Shown here: one piece after another, positions 44,641 through 56,275 of the stretch | Layout of the letters: each line of letters opens with the position of its first letter | How positions within the stretch are numbered: the stretch's first letter is position 1 | Assembly: GCA_023213395.1 (NCBI GenBank) | Contig: CM041465.1 | Location: 229,841,741 to 229,905,740 of the forward strand | Reading direction: 5' to 3' | DNA from: Cycas panzhihuaensis | Taxonomy: Eukaryota; Cycadophyta | Length of the DNA stretch: 64,000 nt | Notes under the pieces: model-generated | Databases searched by the model: none | What the model was told of the DNA's origin: nothing | The model's input: the letters and a program-made list of their open reading frames with translations, nothing else | Translations under genes and position numbers: made by a program

Positions 44641-45305
44641 ATATGGTGATATTTGGAGAAGCAATGTTGAAAGAAGAAAGCTCTCTATGGGCTCAAACAG
44701 CCACCAAGAGCATGGTATTCATGCATTGATGATCAAGTTATATCTCTTGAATTCACTAAATATGAATCTGACCACAGCTTGTATGTACTGCATGATGTTG
44801 ATGAAATCCTTTTTGTAGCTTGGTATAGACAATTGGTGGGTAGTCTCATTTATTTGACCAACACTAGGCTTCATCAACATCAGGATATGCATTTGCACTT
44901 AATTCTGGTTTGACCTCTTGGAGTGGCAAGAAACAATCTACAGTTTCTTTGTCTTCCACCGAGGCAGGATATAAAACAATTATAGCAACTTGTGAAGTCA
45001 TTTGGCTTAGAGGACTTTTTAAACACTTTGGACTTATTCAAGATGACCTGACTCAGTTATTCTGCAACACTCAAGGTGCTATATAACTATCAAAGAATCT
45101 GATTTTCCACACCAAAACAAAACATGTGAAAATTCACCATCACTTTATTTGAGAGCAAGTAGAGAATGACACAATTGAATTGATCTATCGTCCCTTAGAA
45201 GATCAAATTGTTGATATTCTCACCAAGGCTTTGAGTCATGAAAAGTTTGAAAGACTTAGGACACTAATGTTTATGAGAGAAAATGAACTTGACGTTATGG
45301 GAGGG
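44641..45305 (+). pseudogene. copia G RT and RNase H with internal deletions
   Basis: LYGLKQPPRAWYSCIDDQVIS and HSLYVLHDVDEILFVA are followed directly by RQLVGSLIYLTNTR, so the YVDD box is deleted. RNase H (SWSGKKQSTVSLSSTEAGYKT, FCNTQGAI, TKHVKIHHHFI) follows. The piece joins gag directly, so protease and integrase are missing too. Polypurine tract GGGAGGG at 45299-45305. Confidence 0.8.
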
Positions 45306-45656
45306 TGTTAGAAGTAATGTCCATTCATGTTAAATGTTCACTTAAGTTCATTTTTTATGTTATTAGAATATTTCCTCACATGGAATATTCTTGCTCAAGT
45401 CATTAATGAAGGGGATTAAAAGAAGCCAAACTGGTGATTAAGTGCCCACCACAAATTATGGTAGGTGCCCACCTTAAAATAAGGTAGACCATTATTAGAT
45501 GTGTAAGATATGTAGCTCTATATATGTCTAATATAATTCACTATTTTTAATCAATGAGATTTTGGAGAGTTGTGATTCCCTAATATTTTCTCATCTCTTG
45601 CACCTTCTGCATGTGGCTAATGCTGTGAATTCTACTAATATCCTTCATCTCTAACA
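45306..45656 (+). repeat. 3' LTR of copia G
   Basis: TGTTAGAAGTAATGTCC to TCTCTAACA. Same family as the minus-strand LTR of J (49516-49858). Unlike the H LTR at 40917. Confidence 0.82.
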
Positions 45657-46300
45657 GAGCATGGTTCTCCAGGATAAATGATTACATTCAAAGACATAGT
45701 TTCCTTCGCTCCTAATCAGACTCAAACCTGTGTTAAGATTCAACATCAGCATGTGACACTTGTGATCCTATATGTTGATGACTTCATTATCACAAAGAAT
45801 AATATAGAGATGATTAAGAGTCTCCAAGGGGACTTAAAAAGGAGTTTTAAGATGACTAACCTTGTACTTCTTCATTACTTTCTTACAGCAACCTAGCAAC
45901 ATTCTTATTTCATAGGCTAAGTATACTTTGGAGATCTTGCAACAGTTCAACATGGAAGATTGCAAGACATCACCGACCACCATGGAGACAGGCACCAAGT
46001 TGACAAAAGATGAGGATGGCACACTTGTAGATACCACTCTTTACAAATAGCTAGTGGGCAGTCTCATCTACTTGACTAACACTATACTAGACATTGCTTA
46101 CGCAGTTGGGAACTATTCGAGCTTCATGTCTCGGCACAAGCAAAGTCACTAGATTGCTACAAAAAGGGTACTCAAATATTCGAAGTGTACTTTGCAACTC
46201 GATCTTCAGTAGTACAATGCATTGCCCCTTGTGTTGGGCTTGGATTGAGTGTGCATTTGAAAACTATATAGGGGTTGAACTTGTGTCCACTAGATAACAA
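45657..46300 (+). pseudogene. copia O RT fragment
   Basis: HVTLVILYVDDFII (YVDD intact), FKMTNLVLLHYFL, LEILQQFNMEDCKTSPTTMETGTKLTKDEDG and LVGSLIYLTNT, with stops near 45894 and 46048. G ends next to it, so G may have inserted into O. The right end, past 46160, is unclear. Confidence 0.75.
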
Positions 46301-47349
46301 ATGACACCAATTAACTTGCAAGGTAACCTAGTTTCTAGCATCAAATATCCTTGTCTCATCCCAATATCTTCTAGCTAGTCTTGTATAGCAACCATGCTTG
46401 TAGATCTATGACACTTTGTTTTTGCATTGTCCCCTTTGATTGGGCATACATGGCATTCTTCAAATGATATGATGTATTCATTTATGGCCTCAAGATAGTG
46501 CTCTACCTAGTTGTGTGGTGAATGTATTCCTCCCAACATGTTGAGGTATAGATCATGGGGAGGGTAAATTCTCATGGTTGTTTCTCTTTTCTTTATTACG
46601 TGTATATACCTTTTTAGTAAGATGACTTAACCATCTTTGCAATGAGAAAAAAGGTAATCACAGTAAGTTGAGGTCCTATTGCCCCCATTTCTAGCCCTTG
46701 CACAAAAATAAGGTATAAATAAATAAAAACAAGTTTGGCTTTAGTAAAGGATGAAAGGATGATATGCGAATAAGAGTCAGACGCAGATCACTATGCGAGA
46801 AGTGTCGATGTGTGAAATTTTCATGTAGAACATGTGCATGCGAGCAGACTCTATGCAGAAAATGTCCTTGCAAAACATAAAGACACGTGCAAGAAAAAGA
46901 TCGTTGGGACCCAGAACTTAACCCTTAAGCAAAACTTCATTTCCTCAATGATACACATTTACAAAAGGAGACACGAAACAATGAAATAAAGTAAGATGCA
47001 GGAAAGGATGACACGGAAAAACAAAGATGAAATGATACATTCTTGCATGATTGTTCCACATGCGAACATGACTTTCTCAACAAAGCTTATGAAAAGCAAT
47101 AACATGCAAGAAGACATGATGCGGGAAAAGAATCAGAGCATCATCATGTAATACAAAAGACTCAATGTCATAGAACAAAAGGTCGTCACGCGAGATGAAC
47201 CCACACAAGTTGTATTTCTATGATCTTTAGATTTGGAAAAGTAAATATCCAAAGTGGACTATTATGCAGACATATAGAAGATGGTAACACAATGTAATCT
47301 AGGCCCTTGATCTTAAAGTGTTCTTTAAATCACAATCATTCATTCCCCA
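46301..47349. other. unassigned DNA with a repeated ATGCRNGAA-type word
   Basis: From about 46760 to 47130 words such as ATGCGAGAA, ATGCAGAAA, TGCAAGAA, ATGCGAAC and ATGCGGGAA recur about ten times. One short frame there encodes a dense series of Cys. No domain recognised. Confidence 0.4.
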
Positions 47350-48555
47350 ATACTCACCATGATTAAAATCTAACTACTCAATGTAATGTGTCTTAATGAT
47401 TCTAGCAATGTTGACGCATTATTAATGTGATTGTATGCTCAACCTATAAGAAACAAATGCACAATTGAAAAGACTACAAAACATCAAGTGATCATGATAC
47501 AAGCATTAACTTGCATTATGCACGTCTACATTGTTTTGATGATTATACAAGTTCTCAGGACGAAGCAAGTTATATAATATGCAGAGCCTACAAGCTAGAG
47601 GATTAGAAGTGCGAGTTGAATTGTCTAGATTTGCATACGGGGGATTGAAGAAATGTCGAGGTGAGAATGCTTACAAAAGATTTATTAAATATGGTACATC
47701 CTCAGTGACAAGATGGCCATAAGAGACGTAAATCATGTACTATTTCAAACTTTGCATTGGGCAAACAATCAATTGTAGAAAAGCAATAAGAGCACAAATT
47801 GAATTTTTACCTAATGTAAGGGCAATCCCTTATCAAGGATTGCAATATAAAAACTCTAGAAAATCCGACAGGGAGAAGTTGGATATGTGCACATAGGAGG
47901 TTAGCTCTAAAAACAGAAATCCAATCATGAGGATGGCTATAAACAGGCATAGCAAGCATCATGGAGTTACAATTTTGCCCATCCATCTGAAGTCGACTAT
48001 TGCTTCTACAACATATCGTCGATACATGACCTCCTACTGAAGCAAGGTTAGTACACATGAATCTAGTGCTTATATCCAAGTAGAAGATGAGAAATCATAC
48101 ACATCATTGGCCAACCTTGATAGGTAACCGAATAATCTTCGTCATGATGGATGTCTTAATGGTAGTACAGAGTCACATTTAACCATATCACAATGTTCAA
48201 GACTACTTCAATAGCAGGACTTGCAATGTTGTTACAACAAAAGCACTTACTTATAAGGGATTTGTGCAACAATTGCAACCAACTAATCATGCCCTCACAA
48301 TAGAGTGGTTACACAAGAAATTCTATAAATGCGTGACAATAGGACTAGAAAAAGGATAAAAGGTGGTGGAAAGGGTGGGGCTCGAGTCACATTTCCTTCT
48401 CTTCTTAGAATTTTCTCTCTCTTCATTTATTCTTCTTTCTTCATCTTTCTCTATTGATATACGTCTACACTTGTATTTCGGGCAAAAATGTATTTTTGGT
48501 AAGAGGGAATTTACATGTAGTAGAATTCTTCTAAACCTGCAATTTCTTCAATAAG
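47350..48555 (+). repeat. 1.2 kb dispersed repeat, copy 1
   Basis: Collinear, with scattered substitutions, with 62797-64000 in the same orientation. Its right part has TTCTATAAATGCGTG (TATA-like, about 48321), a CT-rich stretch, and GTATTTCGGGCAAAAATG. The layout suggests an LTR or LTR-derived unit of an unidentified family (inference). No domain is encoded. Confidence 0.8.
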
Positions 48556-49515
48556 TGCATTTTGCTGCTAAGATCAAGTCCTTACTAGTTCATCAATTTG
48601 TATTAGTTGATTTTGTTGGGTAGCACTTCTACACTCAAGCATTCTATTGTATGCAAACTATTGTTCACATTCGAAATGCGTGTTATCTCAAGAAATGAGT
48701 GTTTTTCCTCAATTCGTTAAGCATATTGTTTGATGTCTTGATGCAAACAATTCATTTGGTGAATAAGGATAAAAATCTTGCATTCGTTTTATTGTTTGTT
48801 GATCGTCCCTTTTATGTTTTCCTTTTAAGTCTAGGGTGAGAGTCATCTAAATATACGCCAGGGTTGTTGTTCGACTATATTTTGGCAATTAACTTTGGGC
48901 TATCGGAAAAATGTATAATCTACATTTTCAATGTCGATATTGACAAAAACAAGAGGATCAAGCAAGAAGCCAATGAATGCAGTGGAAGGCAAGATCTTTC
49001 ATGTCATAAGGGGTCTCTACCTACTAATTTAGCCCATGCAAATCAAGACATTGACCCAATTTCTTTTGATAGGCATATATGGTGAGAAAATGGAAGTCGT
49101 TTCTTTTTATCTTTCGTAATCTTTCCCTTTGTTTCCTTTTCTTTTCCCCCTCGTCTTTTCTTTCTTTACTTCTTACTTTCATAGTCTAAAAATGTTTGTA
49201 ACTCTACTTGGTGATCATTGGTTCCTCATCTTTGTACAATATATGCATTATGTATTTTCTGTATTATACACGCCAACATTACCATGCTGAAGAGTTTAGA
49301 CATTTTGCGTTTTCCACTCTATTGTCTATGCTTGTGCATTCAAACACACAGACCAGACCTTGTTATAGTCAATCATTTGGGGGGTACAACGATATAGAGA
49401 GTCAACAATAAATTGGTGATCATACTAGGGACACATCCTCCATATTATTTTTTCTATTTTCTTTCTTAGGATCACCAGTGTACATACCAAATTTGGTGTT
49501 TCACTATATAGTCAA
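48556..49515. other. unassigned DNA
   Basis: No domain or known repeat seen. It may continue the element of the 1.2 kb repeat, because the second copy runs off the window at this point. Confidence 0.4.
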
Positions 49516-49858
49516 TGTCAGAAAAGAAGGATAAGAGTAGAGTTCATAGCATTCATCACATATAGAAGGAGTAGGTAGTGAAAAAACATTAATGAATCAC
49601 GACTCTCCAAATTCTCATTGCTCAAAATAGTTGATTACAACTACATATCTTCCACTCCCACAATGGATAATTAATGGCCTACCTTATTTTATGATAGACT
49701 ACTATTTTATTTTGCGATGGTCTCTAACCACCAATTTTGACTTCATTTAAGCCTATAATTAATGCCCTAACTAAGAATATTCCATATGAAGAAATATTCT
49801 AATTACATGAAAATGAACTTAAATGAACATAAAATAAGAATGAACATTACTTCTAACA
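49516..49858 (-). repeat. 3' LTR of copia J
   Basis: TGTCAGAAAAGAAGG to CTTCTAACA, the reverse of the G LTR at 45306-45656. Confidence 0.8.
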
Positions 49859-50440
49859 CCCTCCCATAATGTGAAGTTCATTTGCTCTCAAAAACAATAA
49901 TGTCCTAAGTGTCTCAAACTTCTCATGACTCAAAGCCTTAGTGAGAATATTAGCAATTTAATATTCTATAGGACAATAGATCAATTCAACTGTGCCATGC
50001 TCTACTTGCTCTCAAATGAAATGATGGTGAATTTCCACATGCTTTGTTCTAGTGTGGAAAACCGAATTCTTTGATAGTTATATGGCACCTTGATTGTCAT
50101 AGAACAATTGAGTGGGGTCATCTTGAATAAGTCCAAGGTGATTAAGAAGTCCTCTAAGCCCAATGGCTTCATAAACTGTTGTAACTGTTACTTTATATTC
50201 TACCTCGATGGAAGACAAAGAAATTGTAAATTGTTTCTCACTGCCCCAAGAGAACAAACTAGAACTAAGTGCAAATACATAGCCTGATGTTGATTTTCTC
50301 CCATCAGCATCCCCTGCCTAATTTGAGTCAGTGTAGCCTTGCAATCTGAATTTAGATGATTTCTGAAATAAAAGTCCAAACCAAATAGTTCCTTGAACAT
50401 ATCTCAAAATGTGTTTTGTTGCCATCTAATCTGTAGTAGA
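49859..50440 (-). pseudogene. copia J RNase H
   Basis: Minus strand blocks KHVEIHHHFI, SSIEVEYKVTVT and QGYTDSN, with stops. It carries the same RNase H tail as G. Confidence 0.75.
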
Positions 50441-51318
50441 TGGAGCACTCATCTAATGTGATACAATACCTCCAACATAACTAAGATTAGGCCTAGTGTT
50501 AATCAAATAAATAAGACTACCCACCATTTGCCTATACAAAAATACAGCTTTAGCACCAAATTCTTTGATTAATTTAAGACCAACATCCATGGGGATAGCG
50601 ACTAGCTTGCAGTTTTCCATGTAGAAGTGTCTCAAGATATTATGTGTATATTTTGATTAAGATATAAAGATGTTGTCACTCTTTTGCCAAATTTCCATCC
50701 CAAGATAAAAATGTAAAAGTCCAAGATTAGTCATCTTAAAAGCTTCAGACAATTGTTTTTTTAGAGAATTGATCATTTTAGTGTCACTACCAGTTATAAT
50801 GAGATCATCAACATACAAAGCTACAATTAGGATTTTATCATCCTCATGCAATACATACAAGTTGTGATATGATTCACATCTAGTGAATCCAAGAGAGATA
50901 AAGCGATCATCAATGCATGAATACCATGCCCTTGGTGCTTGTTTAAGCCCATAGAAAGCTTTCTTCAATCTACAAACAAACTACTCATGACCCACCTTTT
51001 CAAATCCTTCAGACTGCTTCATGTAAACCTCCTCATCAAGAATGACTTTCAAAAAAACATTCTTCACATCCATCTAATGAAGTTCTCAACCAAATTGAGT
51101 TGCAAGAGTCACTAACATCCTAATAGTAGTCATTTTTGCTATTGGTGTAAAAGTGTCTTCAAAGTCAATTCCTATTGTTTGAGCATAGCCTTTTGCAACA
51201 AGTCAAGCTTTGTATTGTTCTATAGTATCATCTGATTAATAGTTAATTCAATATACCCATTTGCAACCAATTACTTTCTTCCCAAGAGGTAACACAACAA
51301 GATCCCAAGTGTCATTTT
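50441..51318 (-). pseudogene. copia J reverse transcriptase
   Basis: DNWETF-type start, LGKKVIGCKWVY, AKGYAQTIGIDFEDTFTP, QLGMDVKNVFLKVILDEEVYMKQSEGFE-like blocks in broken frames, then an open piece of 103 codons with YVDD and one of 60 codons (CKLVAIPMDVGLKL). Confidence 0.8.
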
Positions 51319-51678
51319 TGTTACAGTAAGGCATACAATGGAGATCAAAATTTGATGGATTAATCTATCAGACATTAGAAAATTAATTTCAAAACATTTG
51401 ATAAAATCTCATTCCAATGAATATCTCTCATTACAATGCCATTACACTAACCCTTACTCTTCTCTTATAATTTTTACAAATGGATTATATGTATCTAAAT
51501 ACATCATTAAAATAGAATATTAATCCTACTTAAATAACACATGTGGAGTGAGAGTCGTAACACCCATTGACTCATCATTCACATGCATTAAAAAAATCTA
51601 AACCTAATATAATACAAATATTAAGGGGAGGCTCATAATCCAAAGTTATGAGCCTGAAACAAACATTAATATTTAACA
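51319..51678 (-). repeat. 3' LTR of copia M
   Basis: TGTTACAGTAAGG to ATTTAACA before the polypurine complement. No second copy in the window, so its far end is tentative. Confidence 0.6.
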
Positions 51679-52567
51679 CTCCCCCTTAATGTTTATTTCA
51701 TTTTTCCTTACACTTAAACAATCCTTGAGAGTTCGGAATCTATCACGTGCTAGTGGTTTAGTGAAAATGTTATCCAATTCTTCTTCTATCAGCCTATACA
51801 CCATCATAATCACACCTTTTTTAATTAATTCTCGAATAAAGTGATGTTTCACCTTAATATGTTTGGTGCAAGCATGGAATACAGGATTTTTTGTAATCTT
51901 CAAAGTACTCTAATTGTTACAACACAAGACAATTGATTCTAAGTGTTGTAGTTCCATGTCCTTTAGAATTTATCGTAACCAAATGGCTTTAGTAGTTGCT
52001 ACAACTGCAACCTTATACTCTATTTTAGTAGAGAATAAAGCAACATTTGATTGTTTTTTACTATTCCGTGTAATGATACCTGAACCCAAAGTGAAACAAT
52101 ATCCAAAAATCAACCTTCTGCTATATGTGCATCTAGCCTAATCAGAATCAGTGAATCTTGTCAACTTGAAACTATCATTATGCTAGAATTTAAATCCATA
52201 GTGAATCATCTCTTTCAACTATTTGAAGATCCTCTTTGCAGCTTTCCAGTGACTCTATTTTGGTGCTGCCATAAATCTAAACACCATTCCAATTGCAAAA
52301 GATATATCAGGTCTGCCAGTAATCAAGTATATTAGACTTCCCACTAGTTGCTTGTACAGTATTGAATCAACATTTGCTCCACCATCTGACATTCTTAATC
52401 TGGAACTTGTCTCCATGGGGGTAGGTGCAAATTTACAGTCATCCATTCTAAATTTCTTCAAAAATTTTGAAATGCACTTTACTTGCAAGATGAAGATATG
52501 CTCAAGCCTTTGCCATCCTTCCACTCCAAGGAAGTATTATATAATCCCTAGATCAGTCATCTCGAAG
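51319..52567 (-). mobile_element. copia element M, 5'-truncated
   Basis: Minus-strand 3' LTR (51319-51678), polypurine complement TCCCCCTTAA, RNase H (51679-52254) and RT C-terminal part (52255-52567), ending at K. Residues: FHACTKHIKVKHHFIREL, NIFTKPLARDRF, PTPMETSSRLRMSDGG and LVGSLIYLITGRPDISFAIGM. A third copia family in the window. Confidence 0.8.
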
Positions 52568-52649
52568 AAATGACTAAGATCTACCTCAAGATGAGACCGC
52601 TCCAGAAATTTCTCTTCATACATTGGCAGGATTACAATCTCCTCAAACA

Positions 52650-52980
52650 ATGAAAATCAAGGGACACTTCAAAGGCCAAACTATCATAGTCCTCAGACTC
52701 AAGGAATACCCATATTTTCATTGATCCCAAAGTTGCAAAGTTGGCATATTGTTTCATATATCCATGCAACAACTTTGAAGTTATGGTGGCAAATGGGGGA
52801 AAGTTGGCCTGTAAAGGCAAATGTCATAACGTCAAACTCTCCATAGGAGATTATGTCCTTAAGTCTGACATGTACACCCTTGCTTCAGGAGGATGTGATG
52901 TTGTTTTGGGCACACAATGGTTACATACCTTGGTCCCCATCCTTTGGGATTTTTTGCACCTATGGATGTAATTCACACTT
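52650..52980 (+). pseudogene. chromovirus K protease
   Basis: TMKIKGHFKGQTIIVL leads to the active site, which is destroyed by small indels (52690-52730). AKLAYCFIYPCNNFEVMVANGGKLACKGKCHNVKLSIG and GGCDVVLGTQWLHTL then match chromovirus proteases. Confidence 0.8.
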
Positions 52981-52999
52981 GAGGGACACCAGTAGAAGC

Positions 53000-53990
53000 T
53001 ACAGGACCTATAAGTAGGGCCTTCCAAGGTGGTTAGTTCTCATCGCATTAAGAAAATGATCAAAAAGGGTTCTTATGGTATGATGGCCCAACTCTACTCA
53101 TTAGCCATCCTTGGAAATGATACCTCAGCTACTTCGCCAATTCTTCAGGATATCTTTATCAAGCATGAGCAAGTATTTAATGAACCTAAGGGACTTCCCC
53201 CTCGCCAACTTTAGGATCATGCAATCCAACTTCTACTTAGAAGTCAACCACCAAATATTCAGCCATATAGGCACCCACATTTTCAAAAATCAGAAATTGA
53301 AAATTTGGTGAATGAAATGTTGAAAGTCGGGGTTATTCAACCAAACAACAGTTCCTACTATTCTCCCGTACTATTGGTTCAAAAGAAAGATGACTCTTAG
53401 CAAATGTGTGTAGATTTTCAGGCCCTTAACAAAGTGACTATAAAAGATAAATTTTCCATTCCAGTTATTGATGAGCTATTAGATGAGTTACATGGAGTTC
53501 ATTTTTTCTCACAATTGCACCTCTGATCTGGCTATCACCAAATTCGTCTCCATCCAGAAGATATTCCAAAGACTGCCTTCTACACACATGAAGGGCATTA
53601 TGAATTTTTGGTCATGCCATTTGGGCTCACAAATGCCCCTTCAACATTTCAAGGCTTGATGAATCTCATCCTTTGACCCTACTTTCGCAAATTTGTGTTG
53701 GTCTTTTCTAATGATATCTTGGTCTATAGCACCTCTTGGGCAGACCATTTACAACACCTTGACAAGACGTTGCAACTTCTCCAAGACAACCACCTGTTTG
53801 TAAAACACTCCAAGTGTGTCTTTGGGCAAACTGAGGTAGAATATTTGGGGCACATCATGTCCTTTGAAGGAGTTAAAGTTGACCCTAGAAAAATTGAAGA
53901 CATGCTCTCTTTGCCAATCCCTACCACCATTCAAAGTCTTTGTGGATTCTTGGGACTCATTGGATACTACAGAAAGTTTGTGCATGGATA
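53000..53990 (+). pseudogene. chromovirus K reverse transcriptase
   Basis: [79 protein letters not shown], and then the catalytic box as V-F-S-N-D-I where V-F-F-D-D-I is expected. WADHLQHL, HSKCVFGQTEVEYLGHIMS and LCGFLGLIGYYRKFV close it. Stops at 53212, 53398, 53525 and 53673 (approximate). Confidence 0.87.
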
Positions 53991-54440
53991 CGGGAAATTG
54001 GCAACACCCCTCATGACCCTATTAAAGAAACATGCATTTCATTGGACACCAGCGGCACAAGAGCCATTCAATGCCCTCAAACAGGCCATGTGAACTGCTC
54101 TAGTATTTGCCACTCTAGACTTCTCCAAGCCTTTTGTCACTAAGAACGATGGTTTAGGCACAGGTATTGGTGTTGTCTTAATGCAGAATGGGCAACCCTT
54201 GGCCTTCACAAGTCATGCAATTTCTAGGAAAAATCTTACCAAATCTACTTATGAAAAAGAAATGATGGCCATCTTGCATGCAGTCACCCACTGGCGACCT
54301 TATCTAATCGAACGACACTTCATCATTAAGACTGATCATTTAAGTCTTAAGTACCTCTTAGAGCAGCGTATATCTACCCCTGAACAACAAAAATGGACCG
54401 CAAAATTATTAGGATATGATTATGAAATCTAATATAGAAG
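53991..54440 (+). pseudogene. chromovirus K RNase H
   Basis: FHWTPAAQEPFNALKQAM then TGA, FSKPFVTKNDGLGTGIGVVLMQNGQPLAF, KNLTKSTYEKEMMAILHAVTHWRPYL and IIKTDHLSLKYLLEQ. The catalytic Asp expected in the TDASGxG-type block reads N-D-G-L-G. Confidence 0.85.
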
Positions 54441-55700
54441 GGGCAAAGAAAATGTGGTAGTTAATGCTTTATTGCGCCGCTTTGAAGAATCAATCACTCT
54501 TCAAGCAGTCTCCTCCCCTATTCTGGATTGGCTACAAGACATCTAGCAAGAGTACAAAGATGATGTACCCACCCAAAATCTCATCCACGAGATACTCACA
54601 AGAGGAACATACTTTGTTGATTACTCATGGGACGGTCAGGTATTTCGTTACAAAGGTCGCGTAGTCCTCCTTCCCACCTCTATCTCTAAACAAAGGATTT
54701 TAACAGAACTACATGCATCACCAGCGGTCGGACACTCGTGCTTCCTAAAGACTTATGAGCGGGTATCTCAAAACTTTTATTGGCACGGCATGAAGGGAGA
54801 TATTTGACAGTTTGTTGTAGAATGTGACACTTGTCAACGACACAAAGGGAAACGATTGCTTCACCTAGCCTACTCCAACCACTGCCCGTACCCTCCAAAC
54901 CTTAGGTTGATATCTCAATGGGTAAATCAGTCATTATGGTTGTGGTGGATCGCCTCTCGAAGTATGCCCACTTCTTGGCACTAGCTCATCCTTATAAGGC
55001 TACCACTGTGGTACAAGTATTCACTTACCAAATTTTTCGTCTACATGGCATGCCTGCATCCATTGTCAGTGATTGTGATCCCACTTTCACTAGTAAGTTT
55101 TGGCAAAAATTCTTTAAACTACAAGGGACCACACTCAAGATAAGCTCCACATATCATCCCTAAATAGATGGCTAGACTGAAGTTGTTAACAAATGCCTTG
55201 AAACCTATGTCTGATGTTTTGCATCCACTCAGGCATCACAATGGGCACATTGGTTACCGTTGGCAAAATGGTGGTACAATACCTCTTTTCATACAACCAC
55301 AAAGATGTCTCCTTATGAGGTTGTGTATGGACAGCCGCCACCTACATTGTCTTCTTACATTTCGGGCAGTGCATGACTCCATGTTGTTGATTCTACTCTT
55401 CATGATCAAGAGGAAATCCTCAAAACCCTTTAGCATAATCTCCACACGACGCAACATCGGATGAAACAACAGGTAGACCAACATTGAACATAACGCATCT
55501 TCAACATTGATGACATGATTTTCCTCCGACTCCAGCCATATTAACAAACATCATTGAAGCTCAAAGGCATCCAAAAGTTAGCACCCCGATTCTATGGGCC
55601 TTAGTACTACAGTGGATTAGGGTTACATCTTATAAGTTGCAACTTCCTCCTTCATCTAAAATCCATGTAGTATTTCATATATCTTGTCTAAAGAAGGTTC
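54441..55700 (+). pseudogene. chromovirus K integrase
   Basis: HHCC zinc domain (LHASPAVGH ... CDTCQRHKGK, 54700-54850). Core in an open frame from 54918: MVVVDRLSKYAHF and IVSDCDPTFTSKFW carry the two Asp, TEVVNKCLE the Glu, with a stop between. C-terminal QWAHWLPLAKWWYNTSFH, SPYEVVYGQPPP and QKLAPRFYGP blocks follow with several stops. Confidence 0.85.
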
Positions 55701-55940
55701 TTGGCGTCGGCATCACTACCTAGACACAGCTTCCAGAGTTTGAGGATGATGGATCCTTACTGCTCATTCCTAAGGCAATCCTCGATAAACGAACACGCCA
55801 CCTATGACATCACACAATCAGAGGGTTCTAGTTCAATAGAAAGGCCCACAACTGAAGGATGCAACATGGGAGTCTCTTCATCAATTCCACTCGGATTATC
55901 CTCAATTCAAGCTTTGAGGGCAAAGCCTTTCAAAGGAGGG
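55701..55940 (+). pseudogene. chromovirus K chromodomain
   Basis: LPEFEDDGSLLLIPKAILDKRTRHL precedes a stop, then a weak VQWKGP-like stretch in shifted frame and FEGKAFQRRE. Chromodomains at the integrase end direct chromoviruses to marked chromatin; binding residues cannot be judged here. Confidence 0.6.
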
Positions 55941-55945
55941 AGCCA

Positions 55946-56275
55946 TGTTAGGACCCTATGTCCTAACTATTCTATAGTATTAGTCTATAGTCATTATTGT
56001 ATTAGTCATAACTCAATGTACGGGCAAGACCCAATTTTATTCCACATGCATTAGCTGTGGTTTGTGTAGGGGTAGTGACTTAGGATATAAAGATGGCATT
56101 GTATTGTAAAGGGACATCTTGGAAGTATTGTAATAGAACTTCGCTCATAGGAGGGTGCCCCCTTGAAGAAGCCCGTAATCTGTAAGTGTGATCAATAAAG
56201 TTCTCTTTTTCAATTATTCTTGTATTCTTTGCATGCTTTTGTACTGATTTGTGAAGCAAGAACACTGCAAATGAA
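55946..56275 (+). repeat. 3' LTR of chromovirus K
   Basis: TGTTAGGACCCTATG follows a purine tract (AAAGGAGGGAGCCA). TATA-like GATATAAAGATG at about 56083 and AATAAAG at about 56191. The 3' limit is uncertain because no second copy is present. Confidence 0.65.

Larger units (their letters stand above)
49516..51318 (-). mobile_element. copia element J, 5'-truncated
   Basis: Minus-strand 3' LTR (49516-49858), polypurine complement CCCTCCC, RNase H (49859-50440) and RT (50441-51318). The YVDD box is intact at 50804-50815; FKMTNLGLLHFYLGMEI and YGLKQAPRAWYSCIDDRFIS are clear. It stops within the NDTWDL start of the RT where M begins. Confidence 0.84.
52568..56275 (+). mobile_element. gypsy chromovirus K, 5'-truncated
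   Basis: Protease, RT, RNase H, integrase with HHCC and core, chromodomain, polypurine tract and 3' LTR in the normal Ty3/gypsy order. The 5' LTR and gag are missing; the left end abuts copia M. Point stops are few for its length, so it is younger than C or relatively slowly decayed. Confidence 0.88.

Noticed and set aside
40917-45656. One complete copia element from the LTR at 40917 to the LTR at 45306
   Set aside because: The two LTRs do not match in sequence, and two different gag stretches (42590-42740 and 44060-44600) cover the same part of gag, so two elements are joined.
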